This document shows, piece after piece, positions 1 to 8,284 of a stretch of DNA of 64,000 nucleotides. Within the stretch, counting starts at the first letter, position 1. Every line of letters starts with the position of its first letter. The notes below the pieces were generated by a model that did no database searches, was not told the DNA's origin, and saw nothing but the letters and a program-made list of their open reading frames with translations. The stretch covers positions 1 to 64,000 of the forward strand of contig JACRAY010000013.1 of assembly GCA_016213325.1 (NCBI GenBank), in the 5' to 3' direction. The stretch is from Burkholderiales bacterium. GTDB taxonomy: Bacteria; Pseudomonadota; Gammaproteobacteria; Burkholderiales; Burkholderiaceae_C. A program made the position numbers and the translations under genes.

Positions 1-17
1 CCGCGCGCGGGTTGCGG

Positions 18-101
18 CCAAAAAGGCCATGCGCGTTGTTACGGGTCCTTGACGCAGGTGACTGCGCCTGCGGACCCGCGCCTAGCGCATGGCCTTTTTG
101 G
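18..101. repeat. Nested inverted repeat, likely two-way terminator
   Basis: The outer arms (18-34 and 85-101) are perfectly complementary over 17 bases and each carries a run of five A or T. Inside them 42-48 pairs with 72-78 and 53-58 with 67-72, so most of the 84 bases can fold into one interrupted stem. It lies past the 3' end of the minus-strand gene that follows; the gene to the left is outside the window. A bidirectional terminator is the simplest reading; a dispersed palindromic element is the alternative. Confidence 0.6.
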
Positions 102-137
102 CGAGCAACGCATCGTCGAAAATAGCGTTAACAGGCC

Positions 138-1460
138 CTAGCGGGCCGGCGTCCTGGCCAGGCAGGCGTGCACGCGCGCCGTCAGCTGCGGAATCGAGAA
201 GGGCTTGGTCACATAGTCGGTCACCCCGGCGTCGAAGCCGGCGCGTGTGCTGGCCTCGTCGTCCATGGCCGTGAGCATCAGCATCGGCAGGCGCGCGGTC
301 TCCGGCCGGGCGCGCAAGGTCCTGACCAGCGCCATGCCGTCCATGCCCGCCATCTTGAAGTCCACCACCATCAGGTCGGGGATGCTTTCAGCGACCAGCC
401 GCAGCGCCTGCTCGCCGCTCGTGGCGCGCACGACCGTGTAATGGGGCTGGAGCGCCCGCACGATCAGGGCGAGTACGTCGGGATCGTCGTCCACCACCAG
501 CACCGAGGAACGCCCGTGCGTCACCGCAGGCTGGGCTGCGGCCAGCGGCACGGGGGCTTCCGGCCCGGCACGCGGCTCGATCGCGATTTCACATCCCTCG
601 AAGGCGCAAAAGACGTCGAGGCCCTGGGCCAGCGACAGCGCCAGCGTGCGCGCGCGGGCTTCGATTTGAGCGACAAAGCGGTCGTCATGCGAAGGATCGT
701 GGTGCGTGAGCGCCAGGCGGCGCACGCCGGCCGTGCCGGCGAGCCGCACCGCGTAGTCGTACGTGCCGTGGCCCCAGGTCTTCTTCAGCTCGTATTCCTC
801 CGGCGTGTACTGCGCGTCATGGATCACCAGGTCGGCATCGGCCATGAAGGCCGCGTGGCGCCTGTCGCCGTCGTGCAGGATGGATTCGATGCGCCCGGGC
901 TCATCGCCCGCACGCCACAGTTCACCGGAGAAAGGCTCGTGGTCCACCAGGTACACCACCACCGCGCCGTCGGCTTCGATGCGGTAGCCGAGCGTGCGGG
1001 CGGGATGGTTGAGGAACTGCGCCGCCACGCGCACGCTGCCGATGGTGTGGATGCCCTCGGTGAGTTCGTGGTAGCTGATGGCGGCGGGCAACTGGTTCAG
1101 CTCGACCGGAAAGTAGGTGAACTCCATCTGGCCGGCCAGCACTTCATGCAAGGAGGCGTGGCTGCCTTCGGGGCCATGGATGGCCAGGGTGTTGCCTTTG
1201 ACGAAGGCGGGGCTGAAGAACGGAAAGCCCTGGATGTGGTCCCAGTGGGTGTGGCCGAGCAGGATGTTCGCGTGGATGGGCTGCACGGCATGCGCCATCA
1301 GGTCGGCGGCGAGCGGAAAGGCGCCCGTGCCGCAATCCAGCACCAGCAGCTCGCCCGAATCCGTGGTGACGGCAACGCACGACGTGTTGCCGCCGAAGTG
1401 GGTCGTGCCCGGCCCGGGGGTGGCAATGGAGCCTCTCGTTCCCCAGAAGCGCACTCGCAT
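138..1460 (-). CDS. Metallo-beta-lactamase-fold hydrolase fused to a receiver domain
   Basis: This 440-residue protein has two parts. Residues 1 to about 290 are a metallo-beta-lactamase fold opening with FWGTRGSI and FGGNTSC and carrying the metal-binding signature HTHWDH at 70-75, plus further His/Asp ligands such as D173, H174 and H253. Residues about 318-435 are a CheY-like receiver with acidic pocket DDD (324-326), phospho-acceptor D367, T397 and K419. There is no DNA-binding output, so phosphorylation probably controls the hydrolase directly. The FWGTRGSI subgroup includes phosphodiesterase-like and RNase Z-like enzymes; the substrate cannot be told from sequence. No cognate kinase is adjacent; the nearest kinases begin at 14186. 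Confidence 0.9.
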   Translation of the reverse strand: MRVRFWGTRGSIATPGPGTTHFGGNTSCVAVTTDSGELLVLDCGTGAFPLAADLMAHAVQPIHANILLGHTHWDHIQGFPFFSPAFVKGNTLAIHGPEGSHASLHEVLAGQMEFTYFPVELNQLPAAISYHELTEGIHTIGSVRVAAQFLNHPARTLGYRIEADGAVVVYLVDHEPFSGELWRAGDEPGRIESILHDGDRRHAAFMADADLVIHDAQYTPEEYELKKTWGHGTYDYAVRLAGTAGVRRLALTHHDPSHDDRFVAQIEARARTLALSLAQGLDVFCAFEGCEIAIEPRAGPEAPVPLAAAQPAVTHGRSSVLVVDDDPDVLALIVRALQPHYTVVRATSGEQALRLVAESIPDLMVVDFKMAGMDGMALVRTLRARPETARLPMLMLTAMDDEASTRAGFDAGVTDYVTKPFSIPQLTARVHACLARTPAR

Positions 1461-1479
1461 GGATGGTTCCCGGGTGCCG

Positions 1480-1617
1480 CTAGCGGCCGACGAGCCCCAG
1501 CACCCCCACGATGATCAGGTAGATGGCGACGATGTAGTTGAGCAGCTTGGGCATCACCAGGATGAGCACGCCGGCGACCAGGGCAGCAACCGGGCCGATG
1601 TGGGGAACGATGTTCAT
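1480..1617 (-). CDS. DUF3096 small membrane protein
   Basis: A 45-residue hydrophobic protein. It reads MNIVPHIGPVAALVAG at the start, then a stretch containing LILVMPKLLNYIVAIYLI and ending GLVGR. The central PKLLNYIVAIYLI pattern is the hallmark of the DUF3096 family of short two-helix inner-membrane peptides. Function is unknown. It sits 19 bases upstream of the metallo-beta-lactamase gene on the same strand and could be transcribed with it. It is short, but the family pattern makes it a confident gene. Confidence 0.8.
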   Translation of the reverse strand: MNIVPHIGPVAALVAGVLILVMPKLLNYIVAIYLIIVGVLGLVGR

Positions 1618-1763
1618 GGTGATTCCTGCATTTGGCGGTCGAAACCATTGTGCGCTTCATGCGAGCGGCGCGCGGGCGCCAGCAACTTCTTTTCACGCCC
1701 CCGGCTGCCATCGAAGCGGCCCGCGGTTGAGAGCCGCCGTTCGCGGCTATGCTGTGCCTCACC

Positions 1764-3178
1764 ATGACCGGTCTGCCCCCCATCCCTGCCAGCGTACGCG
1801 AACTCTCGCGCCAGCTCCAGGCGCGGCGCCTCTCGCCGGTGGAGGTGCTGGAAGCATTCCTGGCGCGGATCGACAGGGACGATGCGATGCTTCACGCCTT
1901 CGTCGAGGTCTACCGCGACGATGCGCGCCAGGCAGCGCGAGCTGCGGAGATGGCAATCCGAGCCGGCCACGCCGTGGGGCCGCTCCATGGCGTGCCGGTC
2001 GCGCTCAAGGACCTGGTCGAACTCGAAGGCAAGGTGGTCACCGGCGGCAGCAAGGCCTGGGCGGGACAAAAGGCGCAACGCACCGCGACGCTGGCGCAGC
2101 GACTGATCGCGCAAGGCATGATCGTGCTGGGCAAGACGCACACCGTGGAGTTCGCCATGGGCGGCTGGGGTACCAACACATGGTGCGGAACACCTTGGAA
2201 CCCGTGGGACCAGGCCCGCGCACGCACACCCGGCGGCTCCAGCAGCGGCTCGGCAGTGGCGGTGGCGGCGGGCTTGGCGCCGTGGGCGGTGGGCACCGAC
2301 ACCGGCGGCTCGGTGCGGCTGCCGGCATCCTGGTGCGGCATCACAGGGCTGAAGACGACTGTTGGCCGCATCAGCACCCATGGCGTGCTGCCCCTCAGCC
2401 CGACGCTTGATACGCCGGGCGCGATGTCGAGGATGCCGCCCTGCTCTACTCGGCCATGCAGGGGCCGGACCTTCTCGACCCACGCACGCAATGCCTGCCG
2501 TTCACGGACCCGATGGCGCAACTCAGGCGGGGCGTGCGGGGCCTGCGACTCGCGTCCATGCCCGAGCGCGAACGGCACTACGCGTCCGGCGACGTGCTGG
2601 ACGCCTATGACGGGTCGCTCGCCGAACTCGAGCGCCTCGGCGCCCAGGTCGTGCCGATCGACCTGCCGTTCGCGCTGGCCGACATCGCACTGCTCAACCT
2701 GCGCATCATGGCCGCCGAGAGCTATGTGCTGTTGCGGGACCTGGTCGATGACGAGAACGCGCCGCTCGACCCGCATGTGCGCGCGCGGATCCTTCCGGGC
2801 AGGGATCTCAGCGCATCCGACTACCTGGAGGCGCTGAACAGGCGCCAGCACATGCAGCGCACCTTCAGCACCGCGATGGACGGCATCGACGCGGTGCTCA
2901 CGCCCACCACCATGACCACGGCCGTGCCGCTCGAGGACGTGGACGAGTCCGGGTCGCCGGCGCACTACACGCGATTCGTCAACTACCTGGACCTCACGGC
3001 CGTGGCACTCCCGAACGGCTTTGCCCCCGACGGCCTGCCGACGTCGCTGCAGATCGTGTGCCGCGGCCGCGACGAAGCGACGGCGCTGCGCATCGGGTGG
3101 GCCTATCAGCAGGCAACCGAGTGGCATTTGGCGAGGCCGCCGGTACCGGCATCGATACCATCCCCGCATGCCCGTTGA
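1764..3178 (+). pseudogene. Amidase-signature hydrolase, frameshifted
   Basis: An amidase-signature (Ser-cisSer-Lys) hydrolase in two frames. The first frame (to about 2430) has the catalytic lysine in ALKDL, the glycine/serine signature GGSSSGSAVAVAAG and GTDTGGSVRLPA; the second (from about 2423) carries the rest to the stop at 3178. Where the family has TPG-x-M-x-R-x-V-x-D, this gene reads TPGA and then DVEDAALLY in another frame. The junction holds a single GATGTCG (2423-2429). Restoring ten bases between two copies of that repeat would give TPGAMSRDVEDAA, so a slippage deletion is the likely lesion. The product would end early and lack the C-terminal half. ATG 1764 is preferred over 1749 because TATGCT lies 10 bases upstream of it and no Shine-Dalgarno is present. 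Confidence 0.85.
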
Positions 3179-3680
3179 CGATCGCATGGCCCCGCTGCCC
3201 GCCTCGCTGCGCTTCGGGCACCTCGGCATCCTGGCCGTCTGGCTCGCGGTGATGGGCGTCGTGTGGCTGGCACTCGACCATTACATGAAGCCGAAGCCGG
3301 CGATCGTGACGGCGTCGGGTGACCTGCAGATCCCGCGCCACCGCGACGGTCACTTCTATGTCGACGGCACCGTCAACGGCCGGCCGATCCGCTTCCTGGT
3401 GGACACGGGTGCATCGATGGTGGTCGTGAGCGAGGCGTTCGCGCGCAAGGCCGGGTTGCCGCAAGGGCAGCCGATGCAGTTCCGCACGGCGAACGGCACG
3501 ATACGGGGCAGCACGGTGCGCGACGTGCCGGTCTCCGCGGGTCCCCTCATGTATTCGGCCACGACGGTCGGTGTCGGCCTGGTCGGTGAAGAGCGCGACG
3601 CGGGCCTGCTGGGCCAGAGCTTTCTCTCTCGCTTCGACATGTCGGTCACCGGCAAGGAACTCGTCCTGCGGCGCCGGTGA
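3168..3680 (+). CDS. Retropepsin-like aspartic protease, membrane anchored
   Basis: 170 residues with one N-terminal membrane segment (about 20-38, LAVMGVVWLALDHY) followed by a periplasmic retropepsin-like domain. The active-site motif LVDTGAS is at about 84-90 and the C-terminal part has the flap-like GLLGQSFLSRF. This matches the short bacterial clan AA proteases of the TIGR02281 type, which act as homodimers because each chain supplies one catalytic Asp. The start overlaps the end of the broken amidase by 11 bases. TACCAT ends 6 bases before the ATG and no Shine-Dalgarno is visible. The physiological substrate is unknown. Confidence 0.85.
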   Translation: MPVDDRMAPLPASLRFGHLGILAVWLAVMGVVWLALDHYMKPKPAIVTASGDLQIPRHRDGHFYVDGTVNGRPIRFLVDTGASMVVVSEAFARKAGLPQGQPMQFRTANGTIRGSTVRDVPVSAGPLMYSATTVGVGLVGEERDAGLLGQSFLSRFDMSVTGKELVLRRR

Positions 3681-3681
3681 G

Positions 3682-4164
3682 TCACACCACCAGCGCGAAA
3701 ACGAAGATCCCCACCATCATGAACGCCAGCACGAACTTGGCGAGCATGCCGGCCAGCAGGCCCAGCCAGGTGGCGACACCCACGCGCAGCGCCTGGCCAT
3801 GCTGCCGCCGGGCGATGAACTCACCCACGGCAGCGCCCACCAGCGGCATGAAGAGCACGCCGACCAGGCCCATGAAGATGCCCGCCACGGTGCCGATGGC
3901 GGCGCCGGCCAGGGCCAGGCCGCTCGCGCCCGCGCGCTTGGCCCCGAGCATGGCCGCCACGTAGTCCATCAGCCAGGCCAGCAGCGCCAGCACGGCAATC
4001 GCCGCCAGGGTGAACCAGCCGACGCGCGTGAAGCCGTCGATCCACGCGCCCAGCACGATGCCGGCGAACACGAGCAGCGTGCCCGGCAAGGCAGGCAGCA
4101 CGATGCCCGCGAAGCCGGCAAGGATGAGTGCGCCGCTCAGGATCCAAAGCAGGGTGTCGGTCAA
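3682..4164 (-). CDS. DUF456 membrane protein
   Basis: 160 residues rich in Gly, Ala and Leu with four or five membrane segments, for example ILSGALILAGFAGIVLP near the start and LLAGMLAKFVLAFMMVGI near the end. The glycine-rich pattern ALAGAAIGTVAGIFMGLVG is typical of DUF456 inner-membrane proteins, whose role is unknown. The TTG start at 4164 is chosen because AAGGAG lies 6 bases upstream; upstream in-frame codons give an arginine-rich extension unlike the family. It converges on the protease gene with a one-base gap. Confidence 0.8.
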   Translation of the reverse strand: MTDTLLWILSGALILAGFAGIVLPALPGTLLVFAGIVLGAWIDGFTRVGWFTLAAIAVLALLAWLMDYVAAMLGAKRAGASGLALAGAAIGTVAGIFMGLVGVLFMPLVGAAVGEFIARRQHGQALRVGVATWLGLLAGMLAKFVLAFMMVGIFVFALVV

Positions 4165-4310
4165 TCGGGGCTCCTTGCGTCGAAGGACTCCACGATAGGG
4201 CATTTGCGGCCGCGCACGTCGGAGCGCACGCACACGCGGGCGGCCCGCCGGCCGACGCCGAGCGTGCGGCTCCCTGCGCACCATCGGTCCAACGCATCCA
4301 CGGAGGCCCC

Positions 4311-4550
4311 ATGCAAGAAAAATCGTCCGACCCGCATCCCCTGAGCGACCTGGCGTACGACTGGATCACGCTGATGCAGAACAAGGCGCAGGCCCTGCTG
4401 GCCTACGACCAGTACATCAAGGACGCCGAGGCCGCGAACTCGCCCGAGTGCGCCGCCTTCTTCCGCAAGGTGCATGAAGCCGACAAGGCGCAACTGGAGG
4501 AAGCCAAGCGCCACCTCGTGGCGGTCCTGCAGGGCAAGATGGGCTCCTGA
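4311..4550 (+). CDS. Small helical hypothetical protein
   Basis: 79 residues (MQEKSSDPHP start) that look wholly alpha-helical, with alternating charged and hydrophobic positions and two likely long helices (about 12-40 and 46-75). It has no signal peptide and no cysteine other than C46. GGAGG at 4302-4306 is well placed for the ATG. No family was recognised with confidence; a two-helix or ferritin-like bundle is possible. Confidence 0.65.
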   Translation: MQEKSSDPHPLSDLAYDWITLMQNKAQALLAYDQYIKDAEAANSPECAAFFRKVHEADKAQLEEAKRHLVAVLQGKMGS

Positions 4551-4582
4551 CGCGCCGATGGGAAAGGCGCATCATCTGCGCC

Positions 4583-5089
4583 ATGCCCAGGCGATCACTC
4601 TCCGGCTGGCGCGCCACGGCCCTGGCGGGCGTCGCGGTGCTGCAGATTGCCTTGGTGCTGGCCTCGAGCGGCCGCGCGCCGGCGGACGGCTTGCCAGCTC
4701 CTCGGCCGGCTGAAGACTCTTCCAGCCAGGGGCCCGACGTGGCGGCCCACCAGCTGCCCGGGACGTGGCTGCGCGAACAGGCCGCCGAAGGCGTGCAGGC
4801 GTCGCGATGGCTGCATCTCGAGCTGGACGGCGCATTCCGTGAGAAGGTGCGCATCGTGGGCGCGGGTGGCGCGGTTACCGAGCAGGAGCATGCGGGCGCC
4901 TGGTTCTACGACGGCACCAACCTCAAGCGCAAGTACACGTTGATGGACGGCCGCCCGCCTTCACGGTTGCGGCTGCCCTTCGCCACCTTCGAGATCCGCT
5001 TCGAGTCGCGCGACGAATTCGTCGGCATCGACCATATCCACCGCCATACGGTGCGCTACCGGCGGGTGCCGCCTGGGACCGGGCTGTGA
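4583..5089 (+). CDS. Exported or membrane-anchored hypothetical protein
   Basis: 168 residues. The N-terminus has two arginines then a hydrophobic stretch (ALAGVAVLQIALVLASSG, about 13-30), so it is exported or anchored. After a Pro/Ser-rich linker, residues about 57-160 look beta-rich, with GTWLREQ and phrases such as HAGAWFYDGTNLKRKY that recall lipocalin-like barrels. No catalytic motif was seen. CATCAT ends 7 bases before the ATG and no Shine-Dalgarno is present. The gene ends 13 bases from the stop of a convergent lipoprotein gene. Confidence 0.65.
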   Translation: MPRRSLSGWRATALAGVAVLQIALVLASSGRAPADGLPAPRPAEDSSSQGPDVAAHQLPGTWLREQAAEGVQASRWLHLELDGAFREKVRIVGAGGAVTEQEHAGAWFYDGTNLKRKYTLMDGRPPSRLRLPFATFEIRFESRDEFVGIDHIHRHTVRYRRVPPGTGL

Positions 5090-5102
5090 GACCCACGGCG
5101 GG

Positions 5103-5759
5103 TCACAAGTACAGCGCGATGATTTCCTTCGTCCAGGTCGCGTCCTTGTCCTTGCGGCTTTCCAGTTGGGCCCGTTGCTTCAGCAGGTATTCCCGCGATT
5201 GAGGGGTCCCGAAGTCGCCGATGGCCTTCAGGGCCATGGCGCGGTCCTGCCACATCAGGCCCGTGTTTTCGTAGGCCCTCGCCAGGAAGTCGAACTGGTC
5301 GGTTGCCTTCAGGATGCCCAGCGACGAAAGCGCGGCCAGGCGCACGTACTCGTTCGCATGGGTGCTGAGCTTCACCAGCTCGGGAATCGCACGCGGGTTG
5401 CTGACCTGCACGGTGGTCGTCACGCCTCGTCCATCGCCCAGCGTCACGGGCAGCCCGCGCGCGGCCGGCTCCTTCACGGTGTGCCTGGCCAGCCAGGGGA
5501 CCGGGTCGAAGGGCTTGTCCTCGTAGACCACATGCATCGGGATCAGGCCGGACACCACGTTGGCCTTGTTCTCCGCGCTGCGTTCGTCCTTGAAAGCCAG
5601 GCCTACCGCTGCCGCCCCGGCTGGCTGCTTGAACCTGGCCATCGACGGCGCCGGATCCTTGACGGGCACCTTCATGTTGATGGCGCAGCCGGACAAGGCG
5701 GCCGAAGCGACGACGGCAACAGTCGTGGCGATGCGCGACAAATTTGAAAAATATCCCAT
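5103..5759 (-). CDS. HEAT-repeat-like lipoprotein
   Basis: 218 residues with a lipoprotein signal ending in the lipobox LSGC (lipidated Cys at about 25). The mature N-terminal half is unassigned. From about residue 120 it has two or three helical repeats of HEAT or PBS-lyase type (for example AIPELVKLSTHANEYVRLAALSSLG and the stretch from WQDRAMALKAIG to REYLL), suggesting a protein-interaction scaffold at the periplasmic face of a membrane. A second short lipoprotein gene lies upstream in the same direction after a 63-base gap. Confidence 0.7.
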   Translation of the reverse strand: MGYFSNLSRIATTVAVVASAALSGCAINMKVPVKDPAPSMARFKQPAGAAAVGLAFKDERSAENKANVVSGLIPMHVVYEDKPFDPVPWLARHTVKEPAARGLPVTLGDGRGVTTTVQVSNPRAIPELVKLSTHANEYVRLAALSSLGILKATDQFDFLARAYENTGLMWQDRAMALKAIGDFGTPQSREYLLKQRAQLESRKDKDATWTKEIIALYL

Positions 5760-5822
5760 GCAGTTCCTCCTGTGGTGTTGTTGTTCATCGGCAAGAACCT
5801 TGCCGGCGGCTTTGCCGCGTAG

Positions 5823-6104
5823 CTAGTTGACGCAGTGGAAATACCAGCGCGGATGCAGCCTCAAGGTCTCCGACTTGTAGATCGCCGCGTGCTTGCGCCC
5901 CTGCTTGCGGCATTCGGCCTCGGCCATCGCGTAGACCTGCGTGTTGCCGCTGCCCGTGACGGGCGTGCCTTCGACCACCACCATGGTGTTGGAGGCATGC
6001 GTCACCTGCGGCCCCCGCATGCTGAAGTCCATGTTGGGCAATTGCACGGCGCAGCCCGACGCGAGCGACGCCATGGCCAGGAGAGACGGGAAAGTCCTGT
6101 TCAA
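5823..6104 (-). CDS. Small lipoprotein
   Basis: 93 residues starting at TTG (MNRTFPSLLAMASLASGC), with the lipobox LASGC. The remainder contains two further cysteines (AECRKQG and YFHCVN) that could form a disulfide in the periplasm. The TTG is supported by GGAGG 4 bases upstream, and its first bases overlap the antiporter stop (TTGA, 6101-6104), so translation is probably coupled to the antiporter. No known family was recognised. Confidence 0.7.
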   Translation of the reverse strand: MNRTFPSLLAMASLASGCAVQLPNMDFSMRGPQVTHASNTMVVVEGTPVTGSGNTQVYAMAEAECRKQGRKHAAIYKSETLRLHPRWYFHCVN

Positions 6105-7720
6105 GCTGCCTCCGCTTTTTCCGACGGCGCCAGTGTAGCGCCGCTTGCGTTCGCCACCGCCTGCGGCAGGTGGGCCTGCTCGTAGTCGAGCAGCTCCATC
6201 AGGTGGTGCATCACCTCGTCGCCGATCTCGTTCTCGCGCCACAGGCGGATCAGCTCGGTGCGTTCGGCGGCGATCACCGCGTGGCGCAGCCGGTTGACCG
6301 CTTCCATGCGCGGGGTCAGCTCCTCCTCGTCCGAGGCGGCCAGCGCGATGCGGTCGGCGATGTCGGCCTTCAGGCCTTCGGCCCACGACGCCGGCAGGCC
6401 TTCCTTCGCGACGACGGCGTCCACCGCCGCCAGCGCCGCACCGCTCATGGCAGCCCGCACGCGCAACTGCTCCTCTTGCAGGCTCCAGGTGGAGCCGACC
6501 TTCAGCCGCCGGATCAGCGGCGCGAGCGTCAGGCCCTGCCCCGCCAGCGTGGCGACGATCACCACGAAGGTCAGGAAAATGATGAGGTCGCGATACGGGA
6601 AGGGCTCGCCGCCCGGCAGCGTGAGCGGCAGCGCCAGCGCCGCAGCCAGCGACACGATGCCGCGCATGCCGCACCAGCTGATGATGCTGAGCTCCGCGGT
6701 GTCGGGCCGCTGCTCCTCGCGCAGGCTGCCCACCAGCCGCCGCGGCAGCCAGGCCACCGGGAACACCCAGGCGAAGCGCACCGCGATGGCGACGACCGTG
6801 ACGCTGATGGCCAGCGCCGTCAGCAGCGCGGGCGGCAGCTGCGACAGGTTGCGCATCACGCCGTTCATCTGCAGCCCGATCAGGATGAACACCAGGCTGT
6901 TCATCAGGAACACGAGCAGGTTCCACACCGAGCGCGCCATGATGCGCATTTCGGCGGACACGATCTCGGGTGCATAGCGCCCGCGCACCAGGCCCGCCGC
7001 CACCACGGCCAGCACGCCCGACAGGTGCATCGCCTCGGCCGCGAGGTAGGCGGCGTAGGGAATGGTGAGGACCGTGAGCACCTCGATGAAAGGGTCGCCC
7101 AGCCGCTTGTGCACGGCGATGTAGGCGAAGGCCAGCGCGATGCCCACCGCAATGCCGCCCGCCGACACCAGCGCGAACTGCACGGTGGCGTCGACCAGCG
7201 AGAAGGCGCCGGTCAGCACCGCGGCGACGGCGAACTTGTACAGCACCAGGCCCGACGCGTCGTTGACCAGGCTCTCGCCTTCGAGGATGGTGACGATGCG
7301 CCGCGGCATGTTCAGCCGCGACAGGATGGTGGTGGCCGCCACCGCGTCGGGCGGCGACACGATGGCGCCCAGCACGAAGGCCGCGGCCCACGGCACGTCG
7401 GGCACCAGCAGCTTGAGCACGGCGCCCACCGCCAGCGTGGTGACCGCCACCAGCCCGATGGCGAGCAGGCCGATGGGCCGGATGTTGGCCTTGAAGTCGG
7501 TCCACGACGTGAGCAGCGCGGCCTGGTACAGGATGGGCGGCAGCACGGCCACCAGGATCAATTGCGGATCGAAGGTGTACTGCGGCAGGTTGGGCACCAG
7601 CCCCAGCGCCGCCCCGCCCGCGACCAGCGCGATGGGGTAAGGGAACTTGAAGTGGCGCGCCACCCAGCCGAGGGCGACGGCGGACAGCAGCAGCAGGAGC
7701 AGGAGTTCGAACAGGGCCAT
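6101..7720 (-). CDS. CPA1-family Na+/H+ antiporter
   Basis: 539 residues. About twelve membrane helices fill residues 1-400, with the conserved Asp pair region SPPDAVAATTIL and the helix with GESLVNDASGL that define monovalent cation:proton antiporters of the NhaP/CPA1 type. A C-terminal cytoplasmic tail of about 140 residues is helical and highly charged and probably regulatory. It would exchange Na+ or K+ for protons across the inner membrane. The start is set by the first family-like residues (MALFELLLL). CATAAT (7730-7735, read on the minus strand) ends 9 bases before it and no Shine-Dalgarno is visible. Confidence 0.92.
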   Translation of the reverse strand: MALFELLLLLLLSAVALGWVARHFKFPYPIALVAGGAALGLVPNLPQYTFDPQLILVAVLPPILYQAALLTSWTDFKANIRPIGLLAIGLVAVTTLAVGAVLKLLVPDVPWAAAFVLGAIVSPPDAVAATTILSRLNMPRRIVTILEGESLVNDASGLVLYKFAVAAVLTGAFSLVDATVQFALVSAGGIAVGIALAFAYIAVHKRLGDPFIEVLTVLTIPYAAYLAAEAMHLSGVLAVVAAGLVRGRYAPEIVSAEMRIMARSVWNLLVFLMNSLVFILIGLQMNGVMRNLSQLPPALLTALAISVTVVAIAVRFAWVFPVAWLPRRLVGSLREEQRPDTAELSIISWCGMRGIVSLAAALALPLTLPGGEPFPYRDLIIFLTFVVIVATLAGQGLTLAPLIRRLKVGSTWSLQEEQLRVRAAMSGAALAAVDAVVAKEGLPASWAEGLKADIADRIALAASDEEELTPRMEAVNRLRHAVIAAERTELIRLWRENEIGDEVMHHLMELLDYEQAHLPQAVANASGATLAPSEKAEAA

Positions 7721-7798
7721 TCGGGGCCTATTATGTTCAGGGAATCTCCTCACCCCTGCCGGGGGCGGCACGGGTTAGAAAAAGGGACGGGGGACACC

Positions 7799-8233
7799 AT
7801 GAAGCCATCCGAGCGCGAGCGCTGCCACCAGGCCAGGCTGGAGCAGATCAACCAGGTGCAACTGCTGGCCGGCTGCGGCGACCGGTCGCAGGTCGACCAC
7901 GAGGGCACGCTGCTGGAGCGCGCGCGCATGTTCGAGGAAGAAATCGCCTCGCACGCCGCCACCGAGCGCGGCATTGCAGCGTTCGACCGGCTGCTGCGCG
8001 TGGTGCAGGAGCGCGGCTCGCCGCAGGCGGTGGACGTGGCTGCCTTCCTGCGCGCCGTCCGCGAAGGCAAGGCGCTGCCGCTGGCCGCTCTGCGCGTGGC
8101 GGACCGATCCGTCAGCGACGACATGCTGGCCGTGCTGGATGCGCACCGCTACGCACGATTCAACCTGGTGGAGCACGTCGAAGGCGGGCCGCGCCGCGTC
8201 GCCAAGATCCTGAAGGCCTGCGAGCCGGCGTAG
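7799..8233 (+). CDS. Hypothetical helical protein
   Basis: 144 residues, charged and predicted mostly alpha-helical, with no signal peptide or membrane segment. It contains the phrases RARMFEEEIASHAATERG and LVEHVEGGPRRVAKIL. No domain was recognised. It starts 78 bases from the divergent antiporter start and precedes the ALDH gene by 51 bases, but the latter appears to have its own promoter. Purines (GGGGGA) just before the ATG may serve as a weak ribosome-binding site. Confidence 0.65.
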   Translation: MKPSERERCHQARLEQINQVQLLAGCGDRSQVDHEGTLLERARMFEEEIASHAATERGIAAFDRLLRVVQERGSPQAVDVAAFLRAVREGKALPLAALRVADRSVSDDMLAVLDAHRYARFNLVEHVEGGPRRVAKILKACEPA

Positions 8234-8284
8234 GGCCGTAGCCGCCGGTAACTGGGCCGTTGGCGCGGCGGTACCATCCGCGCC

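Noticed and set aside
1749..1763. ATG 1749 as start of the amidase
   Set aside because: It would overlap the probable -10 (TATGCT, 1748-1753) and adds residues MLCLT not seen in the family; ATG 1764 fits better.
6105..7505. Upstream in-frame extension of the small lipoprotein at 5823-6104
   Set aside because: It lies in another frame of the antiporter gene and has no domain; TTG 6104 has its own ribosome-binding site and lipoprotein signal.
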